A DNA stretch of 56,560 nt from Streptomyces altiplanensis (GCA_003719395.1 RHMC01000029.1:1-56560), one strand, 5' to 3'; counted from the first letter of the stretch, positions 37,037-47,996 are shown. The notes: generated by a model not told the origin, from the sequence alone. Numbers and translations: made by a program.

Positions 37037-37783
37037 TCAGTGCGCCGCGAGGCGCGTCATGCCGTCGCGGCGCGACGGCGCATGCGGCGGAGATTGCGAT
37101 TGCATCGGTACGGACGGCTGTGGCCGGCCCCCCGCTGCGGGTGCTCGGCGGGGCTGTGCGGCCACACCGTTCTGGACGTCCATCACGGCGTGCGCCACGA
37201 GTCCGCCCATGGGGTCGTGCCTGATCAGATCCCGGAGGCGGGAGCGTGATGAGCGCCCCTCGTTGCCGGGGTAGAGGTGCTTGCCGAGTCCCACTGCGTG
37301 AGCGAGCGCGGCGAGCGCCGCGGTCCGCGGGTCCGGCGGTACGCCGGTGCGGATCGCGTTGTCCAGCCGGGTCCTGATCTCCCGGCAGATCACCGATTCC
37401 GTCGCCTGGTAGCGAGTCGTCGGCAGCACCCCGCACATCTGCCCCGCCACGGCATGCACCATGCCGCACCGTTCCAGGTGCGAGAGATACGTCTGGCGGA
37501 GCCCCAGCCGGGGCCCGCCTATCCAGTGGACCGCCCGGACCGGGCTGCCGCGCCTGCGCAGCAGTTCCAGTGCGGAGTCCAGTGTCGGATCTCCTGTCGG
37601 CCGTGCCATCACCACGGCGATACGATCCCCGTCTGGGGCTATCCGTCCTGCCAGAGCCAGCTCTACTAGCTGTGCCCCGGCCAGGCCGAGGTCGAGCGAC
37701 TGCGGCTGCGCTGTGGTACCCGTGGTCGGGTCCAGAGCGAGCAGCAGAAGCTCCTCCGGAAGTGTTCTGCGGCTCCTGCCCAT
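37037..37783 (-). CDS. GPP34 (GOLPH3-like) domain protein
   Basis: A 248-residue protein. The start RRTLPEELLLLALDPTTG, the LGLAGAQLVELALAGRI helix, DPTLDSALELL and the later LPTTRYQA and RTAALAALAHAVGL segments match the all-helical GPP34 fold, which binds phosphoinositides in eukaryotes. The Streptomyces proteins have unknown roles and are often near lipid or antibiotic genes. The C-terminal 45 residues are Ala/Pro/Gln-rich and probably disordered. No membrane segment. Confidence 0.82.
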   Translation of the reverse strand: MGRSRRTLPEELLLLALDPTTGTTAQPQSLDLGLAGAQLVELALAGRIAPDGDRIAVVMARPTGDPTLDSALELLRRRGSPVRAVHWIGGPRLGLRQTYLSHLERCGMVHAVAGQMCGVLPTTRYQATESVICREIRTRLDNAIRTGVPPDPRTAALAALAHAVGLGKHLYPGNEGRSSRSRLRDLIRHDPMGGLVAHAVMDVQNGVAAQPRRAPAAGGRPQPSVPMQSQSPPHAPSRRDGMTRLAAH

Positions 37784-37983
37784 CCATGCCTCCCCGCGTG
37801 GATGAATGACAGGGTGACCCCTCTCACATTCATCTGTCGAGAGCGCCTGGGTGCTATGTGCGGGAACCGGCAGGTATGTCGTTCTCGTCTAGCGAGGAAG
37901 TTCGGGTCTCAGACAGGACACTGGTACATGGTTCGGACATCGGACAGCGGGCGTATGCGCAGGCGCGTATGAAGGAGGCATCG

Positions 37984-40249
37984 GTGGCGGGCGAGTCCCC
38001 CGGCAAGTCGGAGCAGCGGAAGTCGTCGGTGGGGACGGCCCCGGGCGAGCGTGATCCGCGGCTCGCCGTTTTCCAGGAATCGGCCGGTTCGGCCGAACGG
38101 CTGCGAAGCCGGAGCCGGAAGGCCGCGGCCGCGTGGACCAGCCGACGGCGGTCTTCAGGATGCCCACGAAAACGGAACCGGAGGAGCCGAAGGTTCCCGA
38201 GGAGGCCGGAAAGGTTCCCGCAGAGGTCGAGGAGGCCTCCGAGGGGGCCCCGGGCAAGGCCCTGAAGGGGTCGGAGAGCGCGTCGGACGCACCGGGCGAC
38301 CCGGAGGTGCCGGACGCCTCGCCGAGCGCGCCGGAGGGCGACGCACGCCTTCGGGCGGCGGTGGCGGCGTGGGTGGCGACCGAGGACGCGGACGGCAAGG
38401 ACCCGTCGGGTGCGGCCCCGGCCGCCGACGGGGACGAGGCCGAGGCCGAGGGTGGAGCCAAGGCTGAGGACGGAGCCAAGGCCCGGGGTGAGGGCGAGAC
38501 CGAGGTCCACGGTGACGAGGCTGCCGACGCGGACGAAGCGGTCGCGGCAGCAGGCGGCGACGAGCCGTCGCGGGGCGAGGGCGACGCCGACGCCGATGAA
38601 CCCACGGCCGACTCTTCCGAATCCGACACGCCCGACAAGTCCGTTAAGTCCGGAGAGGTCGAGCGGGACCGGGCGCCGGAAGGAGCCGAGGGCGGCTCCG
38701 GCGACGGGGCGGACCAGGCGACGGCGGTGTTCAAGGCAGTGCGGCCGCGCCAGGCCGTGGACCAGCCGACCACCGCGCTGAAGACCGTGAGCAGGCCCGA
38801 GTCCGCCGCCGAGCGCACCAGCAAGTTCGTGCCGCTGAAGCCGGACACCGTCCGCCGCCGGCCGGACGGCCGCGCAGCACCCCGGCCGCGCCGGCTGCCT
38901 CCGCCGTGCCCGCCGCGCCCGCGCCCCTTCCGGAGGCCGAGCGCACCCGGCAGCAGCCGTTGCCGCCCAGGCCGCCGCTCGACCTGCTCGCCGAGCTGAC
39001 GAACACCCCGCCACCGCCGGAGACGCCGGTCAGGGTCGCCGTGCGGCGGGTCAAGATCTGGACGCCGCTGGTCCTCCTGCTGGTGGTCGTCTTCGCCGTC
39101 GTGCAGGCCGTGCGCCCGCTGCCGGACCCGCAGCTGACCATGACCGCGGAGCAGACGTACACGTTCGACGGCGAGAAGCCCACGCTGCCGTGGCCCGAGA
39201 AGGGCCAGGCGTTCATGGCGGCGTCGGGGGCGGGCTCCCTGGGCTCGTCCGGCGAGCAGACGCCCGTACCGATCGCCAGTGTGACGAAGGCCATGACGGC
39301 GTACGTCATCCTCAAGGAGCACCCGCTGAAGAGGGGCGAGAACGGCCCGTCGATCGAGATCGACGCGAAGGGCGAGGCCGAGGGGCAGCTGGACAAGACG
39401 GACAACGAGTCCACGCTCAACACCGTCAAGGAGGGTGACAAGCTCACCCTGCGCGACGCGCTCGCGGCCATCATGATTCCGTCCGCGAACAACATCGCGC
39501 GCCAGCTCGCGCGCTGGGACGCGGGTTCCGAGGAGGCGTTCGTCGAGAAGATGAACGACACCGCCAAGGACCTCAAGATGACGAACACCACGTACACCGA
39601 CCCGTCCGGTCTCGACGCGACGACGGTGAGCACGGCCGAGGACCAGGTGAAGCTCGGCCTGAAGCTGGTGGAGATCCCGGCGTTCATGGACATCACCAAG
39701 CTGCCGTCCTGGACGGACCCCTCGGGCAAGAACCACCCCAACTGGAACGGTCTCGTTCCGTACAACGGGGCGCTCGGCATCAAGACCGGCAGCACGACGA
39801 AGGCCGGCGGCAACCTGCTGTTCGCCGCGCACAAGATGGTCGGCGAGACCGACCAGCTGATCGTCGGAGCGGTCCTCGCCCAGCACACCCCGTCGATCCT
39901 CGACACCGCCATCGCGGCGAGCAAGGAACTGATGCTCGCCACGCAGGACGCGCTGACCTCCCGCACGCTCGTGAAGAAGGGTGATGTGGTCGGCACGGTC
40001 GACGACGGGCTGGGCGGTACGACGCCGGTCGTCGCGACCAAGGACGTCAAGGCGGTCGGCTGGGCGGGCCTGAAGGTGAAGCTCGAACTGTCCGACGGCG
40101 GCGCGGCCGTTCCGCACTCGGCCGCGGCCGGGACCGAGGTCGGCATGCTGACCGTGGGCGAGGGGGCCAGCCAGGTGAAGGTCCCGGTCGAGCTCCGGAA
40201 GGACCTGGCCGAGCCGGACTTCGGCGCCAGGCTGACCCGCGTCGGCTGA
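37984..40249 (+). CDS. D-alanyl-D-alanine carboxypeptidase with long acidic cytoplasmic region (frameshifted)
   Basis: A PBP5-type serine peptidase that trims peptidoglycan stem peptides outside the membrane. Catalytic motifs are all present: SVTK (SxxK), SAN (SxN) and KTG. A single membrane helix (WTPLVLLLVVVFAVVQAV) precedes them. Before it lie about 340 residues rich in Glu, Ala, Asp and Gly with three VDQPTAVF-like units, predicted to be cytoplasmic and disordered. The start GTG at 37984 has a perfect AAGGAGG five bases upstream. Frames change near 38130 (before VDQPTAVFRMP) and near 38880 (before the Ala/Pro stretch). The family continues through both, so I join them. A strong terminator follows. 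Confidence 0.88.
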
Positions 40250-40268
40250 CGCCCGGACCGTGAGTGAA

Positions 40269-40303
40269 GCGCTGCCGCCGGTCGCGGGAACCGGCGGCAG
40301 CGC
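40269..40303 (+). terminator. strong hairpin terminator after the carboxypeptidase
   Basis: A perfect 14-bp stem (GCGCTGCCGCCGGT and complement) with a 7-base loop, 20 bases past the stop. Confidence 0.8.
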
Positions 40304-40409
40304 CACGTACGGCTCCGTGTTAGCGTCCGGGCAACTGCGGGACGCGGGGACGGCGTCCTTGTGCATGACGGGGGTTCGTCGGTACCGGGGGAAGACGGGG
40401 AGAGCAGTA

Positions 40410-42322
40410 ATGACCACCGCTGAGCCCACGCGCGCCATGGGCGAGGACGAGGACAGCAGGAACTTCGGTACACGCGACTCCGGTACACGGAGCGGCGGCA
40501 CACGGAGCGGCGCACCGGACGGTGCGGCGCCACGTCGCACACCGGTCTCCACGCCCCGGAGCGCCGGACCCGGACCCGCGTCCCCCGCCCGGGGCGGGGC
40601 CCGGGACGGCGACCGGCTCCGCCACGTCCTCCGGCACCCCGTGACGGTCGCGACGGCAGCCGCCGCGGTGGCCCACGTCGTCTGGTTCTTCTTCTTCGCG
40701 AACAGCGGCGGCGACCTCGCCGCGCAGGACGCCTGGGCCGAGTTCGTCGGCCGTCACCCCGACTCCGCGTACAACCTCGCCTGGTACGGCGGGATGCACC
40801 CCGTGTCGTACAGCGTGGTCTCGCCGTACCTGATGTCGGTCCTCGGCGTCCGTACGACGATGATGATCGTCGGCACCGTGTCGGCCGCCCTGACCGCGCT
40901 GATCCTGGTGCGCGTCAAGGCGGTCCGCAACCCCCTGTGGTGCTCGCTCGCCGGGGTCTTCGCCTTCCTCTGCAACGCCCTGTCGGGGCGCGTCACCTTC
41001 GGCCTCGGCATGATGTTCGCGCTCGGCGCGGTCGCCGCGGTGTTCTGCTGGCCGCGCCGCTGGGCCGCGAACCGGTGGGCGAAGGCGGCCGTCGCCGCGC
41101 CGCTGGCCGGTCTCGCGACGGCGAGCAGCCCGGTCGCTGGCCTGTTCCTCGGCGTCGTCGCGGCGGCGCTGTTCCTCAACAAGCGGCGCCCCGGTGCCTA
41201 CGCGCTCGGCCTCGCGCGCCGGTCGCCGTCGTCGCCCTGTCGTCCTGGCTGTTCCCGTTCTCCGGTACGCAGCCGATGTCCTTCGGGACGGCTTCGCTGC
41301 CGTTCCTGTGCGGCGTACTGGTCCTCGTGCTCGTGCCCGAGGACTGGAAGACGGTACGGACGGGAGCCGCCGTCTACTCCGTCGGGGTGCTCCTGACCTG
41401 GCTGATCGACTCGCAGATCGGCAGCAACGTGTCGCGCCTGGCGATGGTGTTCGCGGGCGTCGTCCTGCTGGCGGCGCTGCCGTTCGCCGTGCCCCGCACC
41501 GCCAAGTGGTACGCCCTCGTGGTCGCCTTCGCCGGCTTCAACGCCTGGATCGGCTTCAAGAGCGTCGACGACATCGTCCGTACCGCCCCGACGGCGTCCT
41601 GGACGCGGGAACTGGCGCCGCTGGTCAACCAGTTGCAGGAGGTCGGCGCGGAGAAGGGCCGGGTCGAGGTGGTCCCGGCCAGCAGCCACCGGGAGGCCTC
41701 GGCGCTCGCCCCGTACGTCAACCTCGCACGCGGCTGGAACCGGCAGGCCGACATGGAGCGCAATCCCCTCTTCTACGACGACACGCTCCGCTCCGACACC
41801 TACCGGGAGTGGCTGTACCGCTGGGCCGTGCACTACGTCGTACTGCCCGAGGGCGCCCCGGACCGGAGCGGAGCCACCCAGGAGTACGAGCTCGTGCGCT
41901 CCGGCCTGCCCTACCTGAAGCAGGTCTGGGGCGACGCCAACTGGCGGCTCTTCCGGGTCGAGGACCCGACGCCGCTGGCCGACCCGCCCGCGACGGTGGA
42001 CCGCGCGGGCGCGGGCGAGCTGACGATCCGGGTGAAGAGCGCGGGCCGGGTGCTGATCCGCATCCCGTACTCGCCGTGGCTGGGCCTGGTCGACGCCGAG
42101 GGCGAGCGCGTCGAACCGCCGGCCGAGACCCCGGAGTCGAAGGCCCGGGGAGAGGCGGCGGACCGGACGTTCACCAACCCGAACGGCTGCCTGATGAAGG
42201 CGGACGAGGACGCGGCGGGGGACGAGTGGACACAACTCCTCGCCCCCGCTCCCGGCGTGTACCGGCTGGCGGCCCCCTACGGCCTGACACGGGGCACGGC
42301 CTGTCCGGAGGAGCTGCGCTGA
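40410..42322 (+). CDS. polytopic integral membrane protein, possibly glycosyltransferase-like (one frameshift)
   Basis: About 635 residues. Residues 1-80 are polar with RDSGTRSGGTRSG repeats, followed by about 10-11 hydrophobic segments (VATAAAAVAHVVWFFFFAN, VSYSVVSPYLMSVLGV and on) and a C-terminal soluble domain of about 200 residues (PYVNLARGWNRQADMERNPLFYDD, YRWAVHYVVLPEG, WRLFRVEDPTPL). The ending resembles that of GT-C-like membrane proteins of actinobacteria, often annotated as MFS or integral membrane proteins; no catalytic motif is certain. A frameshift near 41220 (AYALGLA to VAVVALSSW) splits it. The start ATG at 40410 has GGGGAGAG. Confidence 0.78.
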
Positions 42323-42365
42323 GCGCCGCCGGAGGAGCCGCGCCGGACGCGGACCGGTCCCGCCC

Positions 42366-43451
42366 CTAGACGCGCTTCGCGCTGCGCAGCGTGCTCGCGT
42401 AGTAGCCGTTGCCGTCCAGGCGCGACGTGCCGCCCTTGTCGCCGATGGTCGGCCCGTTGACCTCTTCGCGGCTCGACACGAAGATCTTGTGCCCGTCGGT
42501 GTCGTGGCCCATGAAGATGCCGACGTGGTCGAGCCGGTCCTTGGTGCGCTCGTCGAGCTTGAAGAAGACCAGGTCGCCCGGTTGCAGGACGTCGATGGAC
42601 TTCGGCCGGGACCCGGCGTCCACACCCTTCAGTGCGATGACGTCCGAGCCCAGCTGGGAACGGGCCATGCCGTTGGCGGTGCGCGGCAGGCCGTCGCCGA
42701 GCTTGTCGGTGGCCATCAGCGGGAAACGGCCCCGGTAGCCGAAGACGGTACGGATGAAGCCCGAGCAGTCCATGGAACGGGCGCGCATCGCTTCGGGCTG
42801 CATCGTGGTGCCGTTGCGGAAGGTGTACGGGATACCGAGGTAGTCGTAGAAGTCGGACTCCTCCAGGCGGTAGTCGTTGCCCGGGGTGCCTTCGGGGTTG
42901 ATCGGGCCGAAGCTGGCGTCACCGGCGTACGAGATGCCCTCGGAGTCCTTCTTCACGGGGGCCTGGTCGACGTACTGGAAGGCGATCGCGAAGAGGTCGT
43001 CCTCCTTGCTGCCGAAGAACTCCTTGAACCAGTCCTTGAACCACTGCTCCTTCTCGGCGCCCTTGTGCCACGGCTCCGGCATCAGCCGCACCCAGTCCTC
43101 GGTGACGATCCGGGACTTGGTGGTCGTGGGCTCGGTGAAGGTGCGGCTGGGGCCGGTGAGCGTGGCGGTGCGGGCATCGTCGGTGAAGGTGGCCAGGACC
43201 GCGCCGGCCTCCCCGCGCAGGACCGTGCGCGCGGGGCTCTGCAGCCGTTCCCAGGTCTGCTTGCCCGACGACGTCAGGCCCGCGCCCGACGACTTCAGCG
43301 CCGGTGTGTCGGTGATCGCCTGGACGGCGGGGGCCTTGGCCTGCTCCTCCTTGCGGAGCTCCACGGTGAGGTACGCGCTGCCGGCGAGCAGCGCGATCAC
43401 GGTGGCGGCGTGCAGCACCCGACGGGGGCCGCGCTTGGTCTTGGCACTCAT
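42366..43451 (-). CDS. NlpC/P60 (C40) peptidase, membrane-anchored
   Basis: A 361-residue protein with an N-terminal helix (VLHAATVIALLAGSAYLTV) that works as signal or anchor, an exported N-terminal domain and a C-terminal NlpC/P60 domain. The catalytic Cys is in MDCSGFIRTVFGY and the His in RLDHVGIFMG. The region before the domain is about 200 residues and has no clear relatives to me. NlpC/P60 enzymes cut bonds next to D-Glu, and some (PgdS of Bacillus) cut poly-gamma-glutamate. The gene lies 34 bases after capC on the same strand, so it may process or release PGA. Confidence 0.87.
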   Translation of the reverse strand: MSAKTKRGPRRVLHAATVIALLAGSAYLTVELRKEEQAKAPAVQAITDTPALKSSGAGLTSSGKQTWERLQSPARTVLRGEAGAVLATFTDDARTATLTGPSRTFTEPTTTKSRIVTEDWVRLMPEPWHKGAEKEQWFKDWFKEFFGSKEDDLFAIAFQYVDQAPVKKDSEGISYAGDASFGPINPEGTPGNDYRLEESDFYDYLGIPYTFRNGTTMQPEAMRARSMDCSGFIRTVFGYRGRFPLMATDKLGDGLPRTANGMARSQLGSDVIALKGVDAGSRPKSIDVLQPGDLVFFKLDERTKDRLDHVGIFMGHDTDGHKIFVSSREEVNGPTIGDKGGTSRLDGNGYYASTLRSAKRV

Positions 43452-43485
43452 GAGGTTCAGCTCCGAAGGGGGGCGGGGGCGGCGG

Positions 43486-43968
43486 TCAGACGGACGGCAG
43501 CGCGCCGAGGAGGATTCCGGCGGTGAGGACGACGTACGCCATGAGCGTCACCGAACCGGTGGCGAGCAGGGTCGCGCCCTTGGGCTGGCGGACGAGCTGA
43601 TAGGCGATCAGGCCGGGGACGATGAAGCCGAGCGTCTGATTGGTGTACATCAGCGGGAATTCCATCGACAGGATGATCATCAAGGTGCCCTGGAAGAGGA
43701 CGCCGGTGAGGACGACGGTGGAGAACAGCCGCTTTCCGTAGAGGATGACGACGCGCTGGACTCCGAGGGTGGCGACGTACGTCAGGACGGTGACACCGAC
43801 GACCATGGCCGCGCGCTGGAGGTCCTCGACGAGCGTCAGGGCCAGCCAGCCCGGGGTGATCATGCCGCCGGGGGAGAGGTTGGTCGTCAGGTAGCAGACC
43901 AGCGAGAACATCAGGCCCAGCGCGATGCCGATCGCGGCGATCTCAGGCGTGAGTACGGACGGGATCAA
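43486..43968 (-). CDS. capC: poly-gamma-glutamate biosynthesis protein PgsC/CapC
   Basis: A 160-residue membrane protein with about five helices and the CapC signatures EIAAIGIALGLMFSLVCYL, TTNLSPGGMITPGWLAL and GFIVPGLIAYQLVRQ. Its length matches family members (about 150). CapC works with CapB as the PGA synthase/transport core. The start is TTG, overlapping the CapB stop (TTGA) with AGGAG 7 bases upstream, so translation is coupled to CapB. Confidence 0.9.
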   Translation of the reverse strand: MIPSVLTPEIAAIGIALGLMFSLVCYLTTNLSPGGMITPGWLALTLVEDLQRAAMVVGVTVLTYVATLGVQRVVILYGKRLFSTVVLTGVLFQGTLMIILSMEFPLMYTNQTLGFIVPGLIAYQLVRQPKGATLLATGSVTLMAYVVLTAGILLGALPSV

Positions 43969-45680
43969 CGGGGTTCTCCTGGGTTCTGCTGCTGGGCCTC
44001 GGTCACCGGCCGGACCGGCTCGAACATGCCGCGCTGGGGTTGTGGCCGCGGTGTGGTGGGTGGTGCGGTGGGCGCGGGGAGGCCCGGCGTGCCGTCGTCG
44101 CCGCCGGAGCGACGCTGCTGCGGTACGGGCCGCTCGTGCGTGGGCTCCGGCGGTGCGGACTGGTACAGGGCGGACTGCCGCGGCTCGGACGGGTGCGACC
44201 CGCCCGACGGGTACTGCTCCGACGGGTACTGCTCCGGCGGATACGGCTCGGACGGGTACTGCTCCGACGGGTACTGCTCCGGCGGATACGGCTCGGACGG
44301 GTACGGCTCGGACGGGTACGGGACGGGCGGCAGCTGCTGCTGCTGGTAGCGCGCCTCGTACGCCTCCGGGTAGGGCTGGTAGGGGTCGATGTACGGCTGG
44401 TACTGCTGGAGGGCCAGCGTCTCGTCGTCCCGGACCGGGTGCTGCCGCGCGGGCGTCCGAGCGGCGGCGGGCGTGCCGGCGGAAGGGTCGGCCGGCGTCT
44501 CGTCCGCCGGGAGCTCGGCCAGGTGCTCCAGGAGCACCTCGCCCTGCCCGTGGATGTTGCCGATCGCGACCAGCGAAGAATCCGGGCCGAGCTCACCGAG
44601 CAACTGGCCCATGAACTCGTCCGCCGCACGCCGGTCGCCGCCGAGGTCGACCGCCCGGTCGCGCCACTGGGCGGGGATCGCGTCGATGGCGCTCTTCGCC
44701 GGGTGGCCGATCACGAAGACCTTGTCCGGCTGGAGGTCCGGGATGATCGCGCCCATCTGGCCGTTGCGCTCGACCCGGTCGGGCCGGCAGTTGATGACCA
44801 CGTTCAGCGGCCGGCTGATGGCGTCGAGGTCCAGCAGCTGGTTGATGTTCATCAGCGTCGACTCGGGGTCGTTCGCCGCGAAGACGTTCGCGAACCGCAG
44901 CCGCTTGCCGTCGGGGGTGACGTACCGCTCGACGGAGAGGACACCCGGGTCCGGCGGCGCGTCGTACATGCCCTTGAGCGCCGTCTCGCGCTCCACGCCC
45001 AGCAGCTCGGCGACGGTCAGCGCGATCGCGACGTTCTCCTTGAAGGTGAACCAGCTGAAGCCGCGCAGCTCCTCGTCGGAGACCGTCTCCGGGTCGGCGT
45101 AGACCAGCTTGCAGTCACGCGCGTCCGCCTCCTCCTGGAGGATGTGGAAGCGGTCCTGCTCGGCCGTGACGCAGATGCCGCCCTCCGGCATGGAGCGCGA
45201 CAGCGAGCGCGCCACGTCGTCGAGGGTGGGGCCCATCTCGGCCAGGTGGTCCTCACGGACGTTGCACAGCACGCCGATGGTGGACCGGATCAGCTTGGAC
45301 TGGTTGATCTCCTGGAGGGCCGGCATGACGGCCATGCACTCGATCACCAGGGCGTCCGGGTTGTACGCCGCGGCGCGCCGCACGATGCCGATCTGCTCCA
45401 CCACGTTCGCGATCCCGAACTTGCGGTAGACGGGCTCCTCGGTGGCGTCCGGGTGGATGAACCGGGCCGCGGTGCCGGTGGTCTTGGCGACGGTGACGAG
45501 GTCACCGCCGCGCAGCGCGCCCGCGCACAGGCGGGTGATGGAGCTCTTGCCGCGGATGCCGTTGACCAGCACCCGGGACGGTATGCGCTCCAGGTTGATG
45601 AAGTGGCGCCGCTGCTCGACGATGCCGGCGACCAGCAGGACGCCGCAGCACACCAGCAGAACGGTGTAGAGGAAGAGCAC
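43965..45680 (-). CDS. capB: poly-gamma-glutamate synthase PgsB/CapB with repeat tail
   Basis: A 571-residue protein; CapB is usually about 390-460. It has an N-terminal membrane helix (LFLYTVLLVCCGVLLVAGI), the ATP P-loop GIRGKSS (41-47) and the Mur-ligase-like core: KTTGTAARFI, ALVIECMAVMPALQEI, VREDHLAEMG, NVVINCRPDRVERNGQMG. It forms gamma-glutamyl amide bonds using ATP. From about residue 420 there is a Pro/Gln/Glu/Tyr-rich tail with eight YPSEP/YPPEQ units (DNA repeat 44206-44325). The tail is probably disordered and could bind partners. The GTG at 45680 has AAGGA upstream. Confidence 0.9.
   Translation of the reverse strand: MLFLYTVLLVCCGVLLVAGIVEQRRHFINLERIPSRVLVNGIRGKSSITRLCAGALRGGDLVTVAKTTGTAARFIHPDATEEPVYRKFGIANVVEQIGIVRRAAAYNPDALVIECMAVMPALQEINQSKLIRSTIGVLCNVREDHLAEMGPTLDDVARSLSRSMPEGGICVTAEQDRFHILQEEADARDCKLVYADPETVSDEELRGFSWFTFKENVAIALTVAELLGVERETALKGMYDAPPDPGVLSVERYVTPDGKRLRFANVFAANDPESTLMNINQLLDLDAISRPLNVVINCRPDRVERNGQMGAIIPDLQPDKVFVIGHPAKSAIDAIPAQWRDRAVDLGGDRRAADEFMGQLLGELGPDSSLVAIGNIHGQGEVLLEHLAELPADETPADPSAGTPAAARTPARQHPVRDDETLALQQYQPYIDPYQPYPEAYEARYQQQQLPPVPYPSEPYPSEPYPPEQYPSEQYPSEPYPPEQYPSEQYPSGGSHPSEPRQSALYQSAPPEPTHERPVPQQRRSGGDDGTPGLPAPTAPPTTPRPQPQRGMFEPVRPVTEAQQQNPGEPR
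44206..44325. repeat. eight 15-bp tandem repeats in the capB tail
   Basis: Units are gacgggtactgctcc, ggcggatacggctcg and variants, arranged as A A B A A B C D, which points to duplication of a 45-base block. They encode the YPSEP/YPPEQ repeats in frame. Confidence 0.88.
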
Positions 45681-45685
45681 GCCGA

Positions 45686-47996
45686 TCAGTTCCTTCCGGC
45701 GGTGGTAGTCGCGGTCGCCGTGGTGGCGGCGCCGTCCCGCTTGCGCTGCTCCTGGAGCTGCTGGCGCAGGAGTTCCAGGCTGCGGACGACCGCGCCCACC
45801 TCGTCGTGGTGGCGCGGGTAGAGGACGGTGCGGCGGTCCCCGTCGGCGAGTGCCTCGGACTGCCGGGCGAGCTCCCGCAGCGGCCGTACGACCACGATGT
45901 GCAGCCAGCCCAGGCAGGCCGCGGCCGCGGTGAGGCCGAGCAGTCCGGCCAGGACGGTGCGGTTCTGGAGGCTGTACTCGGGGATGGCCAGGCCGGAGGC
46001 GGGCTGCCAGCTGACGACGGTCCAGCCGAGCGACTTCGCCGCTCCGCCGCCCACGAACGGCGCGGCCGCGGCGATCTGCACGCCGTCACCGCCGCCGTCG
46101 CGGAAGAGGACACCGCTGGCGCGGGCGCTCAGGCCGATCTTCTGGTTGGCAGCCCGCCACGAACGATTCGAGCCGCTCCTCGGGGAGCTCGTCGAAGGCG
46201 CGGTACCCGGTGTTGCCACCGATGATCCGCCGCTTCTCGTCGACGACCCGGACCTGGCCGAGACCGGGCCGCTTGAGCAGGGAGTTGATGAAGTCGATAC
46301 GGAACTCGCCGACCACGCGCGCACCGTCACGGCCCGGGATCTCGGCCTGTCCGGCGACGACGGGTTCTTTGCCCGAATCGTTGAGGAGGCCGAGCTGCTT
46401 CTCGGCGAGGCCCTTGGTGGACTCCTCCCGCGGCTCCTCGCCGGCGCTGGTGAGGATCTTGCCGTCGGCGGACAGGACGTACAGCGACTCGTAACGGAGG
46501 TGCTCGGTGCGGGTGCGCTCCAGGACCTTCTTCATGTCCTCGGGCGAGGTGCGGTCACCGATCAGGGACGCCACGGACACGAGGTCTGCGTGGCCCTCGT
46601 TGAGCGCGCGCCGCACCCGGTCGGTCAGGGTTTCGGTGCGCTCGCGCTGGTCGCTGATCATCTGCTCGGGTACGACGACGGTGGAGCCGGCGCGGTTGAG
46701 CAGCAGCAGCATCGGGCCGGACCAGACCAGCAGCAGCACGGCGCAGACGGCGATGAGCGCCCGGCTGCCGAACCGGCCGCGCCTGCCCGGGCGCTGGTCG
46801 GCGGTGGAGTCGGCGGTCTCGCCGAGGAGCTGGCGCCGTATCCGCTCCAGGGAGTGGCCGATGCGGGAGGCCTCGCCGTGCGACGGGACGGTCACCGGCC
46901 GGGTCAGGTCGCCGCGCGTCAGGCGGCGGCTCTCCAGGAACAGCCGGATCAGGGGCCGCTGGACCGTACCGAGGAGAAGGGCCACCGCCAGGGCGCCGAT
47001 CACGAACAGCGCGCCGGCGGCGAGCAGACCGAACAGCGGTCCGGCGGAACGGGTCGGGTCCTCGGCCACCTGGACCATGGCGACGACGGTGAGACCGAGG
47101 CTGGTGGCGACGGTGCTCTCACCGGCCTCGGGTCCGGCGAGCGTGGCGTACCCCGCCACGGCGCGTTCGCCCTGGAAGGACGAGCCGCTCATGCTGCCGC
47201 TGACACCGAGGAAGCCTCCGGAACCGGGCTCCTTGGCCTTGAGCGGGTGCTGTGTCGCCTTGACCGCCGCGGTCTTCGCGAAGGACGTCAGCTGTTTGCT
47301 GGACCGCTGGACGACGCCGCGCTGGAACTCGCTCTCGACCTGCTCGGGTGCCCGGATGCCGTCACTGCTGAGAATCCGGCCGTCGGTGTCGACGACGGCG
47401 ATGGCGCGGAACTGGCCCAGTGCGATGCCGGGGAAGCGGAGGCTGTTGGAGGCGATCAGCAGTTGCTGGGGCTTGCCCTCCCAGGACAGCAGCGCGAAGG
47501 AGAGCAGCCGCGTCTCGCCGTTGCGCAGCCGGATCATGCGGGGGCTGAGCCCGTCCTTCTCGCGGAGCTTGGACGTGTCGATCGCGGTGACCGGCACGTT
47601 CTCGCCGCGGGCGGCGAGGAGCTTGCCGGACTTGATCTCCAGTACGGCCGTGCCCGTCCACTTCTGGTAGACGCTGCCGATCCTGTCGAGCACGGCGTCC
47701 GGCGAGACCGGCTCCGAGGCGCTGAAGAGCCCCGCCGTCCGGTTGAGGTCCGTGACGCTCTCGTCGATCGAGGCACGCAGCGCGACAGCGCCGTCCTCGG
47801 CGAAGTGCTTCTGGGACGTCAGTACGGCCTGGGGCACGCGGTCCTGGTCGGTGTTGCCGAGTCCCAGGGCGGTGATGCCCGCCAAGGTGAGCAGCAGGGC
47901 CGAGAGGGCCGCGATGGGCGGGCGTATGCCTCCCAGGAGCGACATGTCGGCCCGGCGACGGACCTTGCGCCGCCGCGTCGCGGGCGAAGCGGCCAT
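45686..47996 (-). CDS. double-HAMP membrane sensor-like protein without output domain (one frameshift)
   Basis: About 770 residues. The layout is duplicated: helix (about 28-48), extracellular cache-like domain, helix (LFGLLAAGALFVIGALAVALLLG core), HAMP (RLTRGDLTRPVTVPSHGEASRIG); then helix (LIAVCAVLLLVWSGPMLLLL), a second cache-like domain (YESLYVLSADGKILTSAGEE), helix and a second HAMP (ALADGDRRTVLYPRHHDEVG), ending in a short coiled coil (SLELLRQQLQEQRKRDG). No histidine kinase, cyclase or methyl-accepting domain is present. The frame slips near 46146, between SFVAG and NQKIGLSARASG. It stops 6 bases before capB and starts 180 bases after capA, so it is inside the PGA locus and may sense or regulate polymer assembly. 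Confidence 0.8.
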
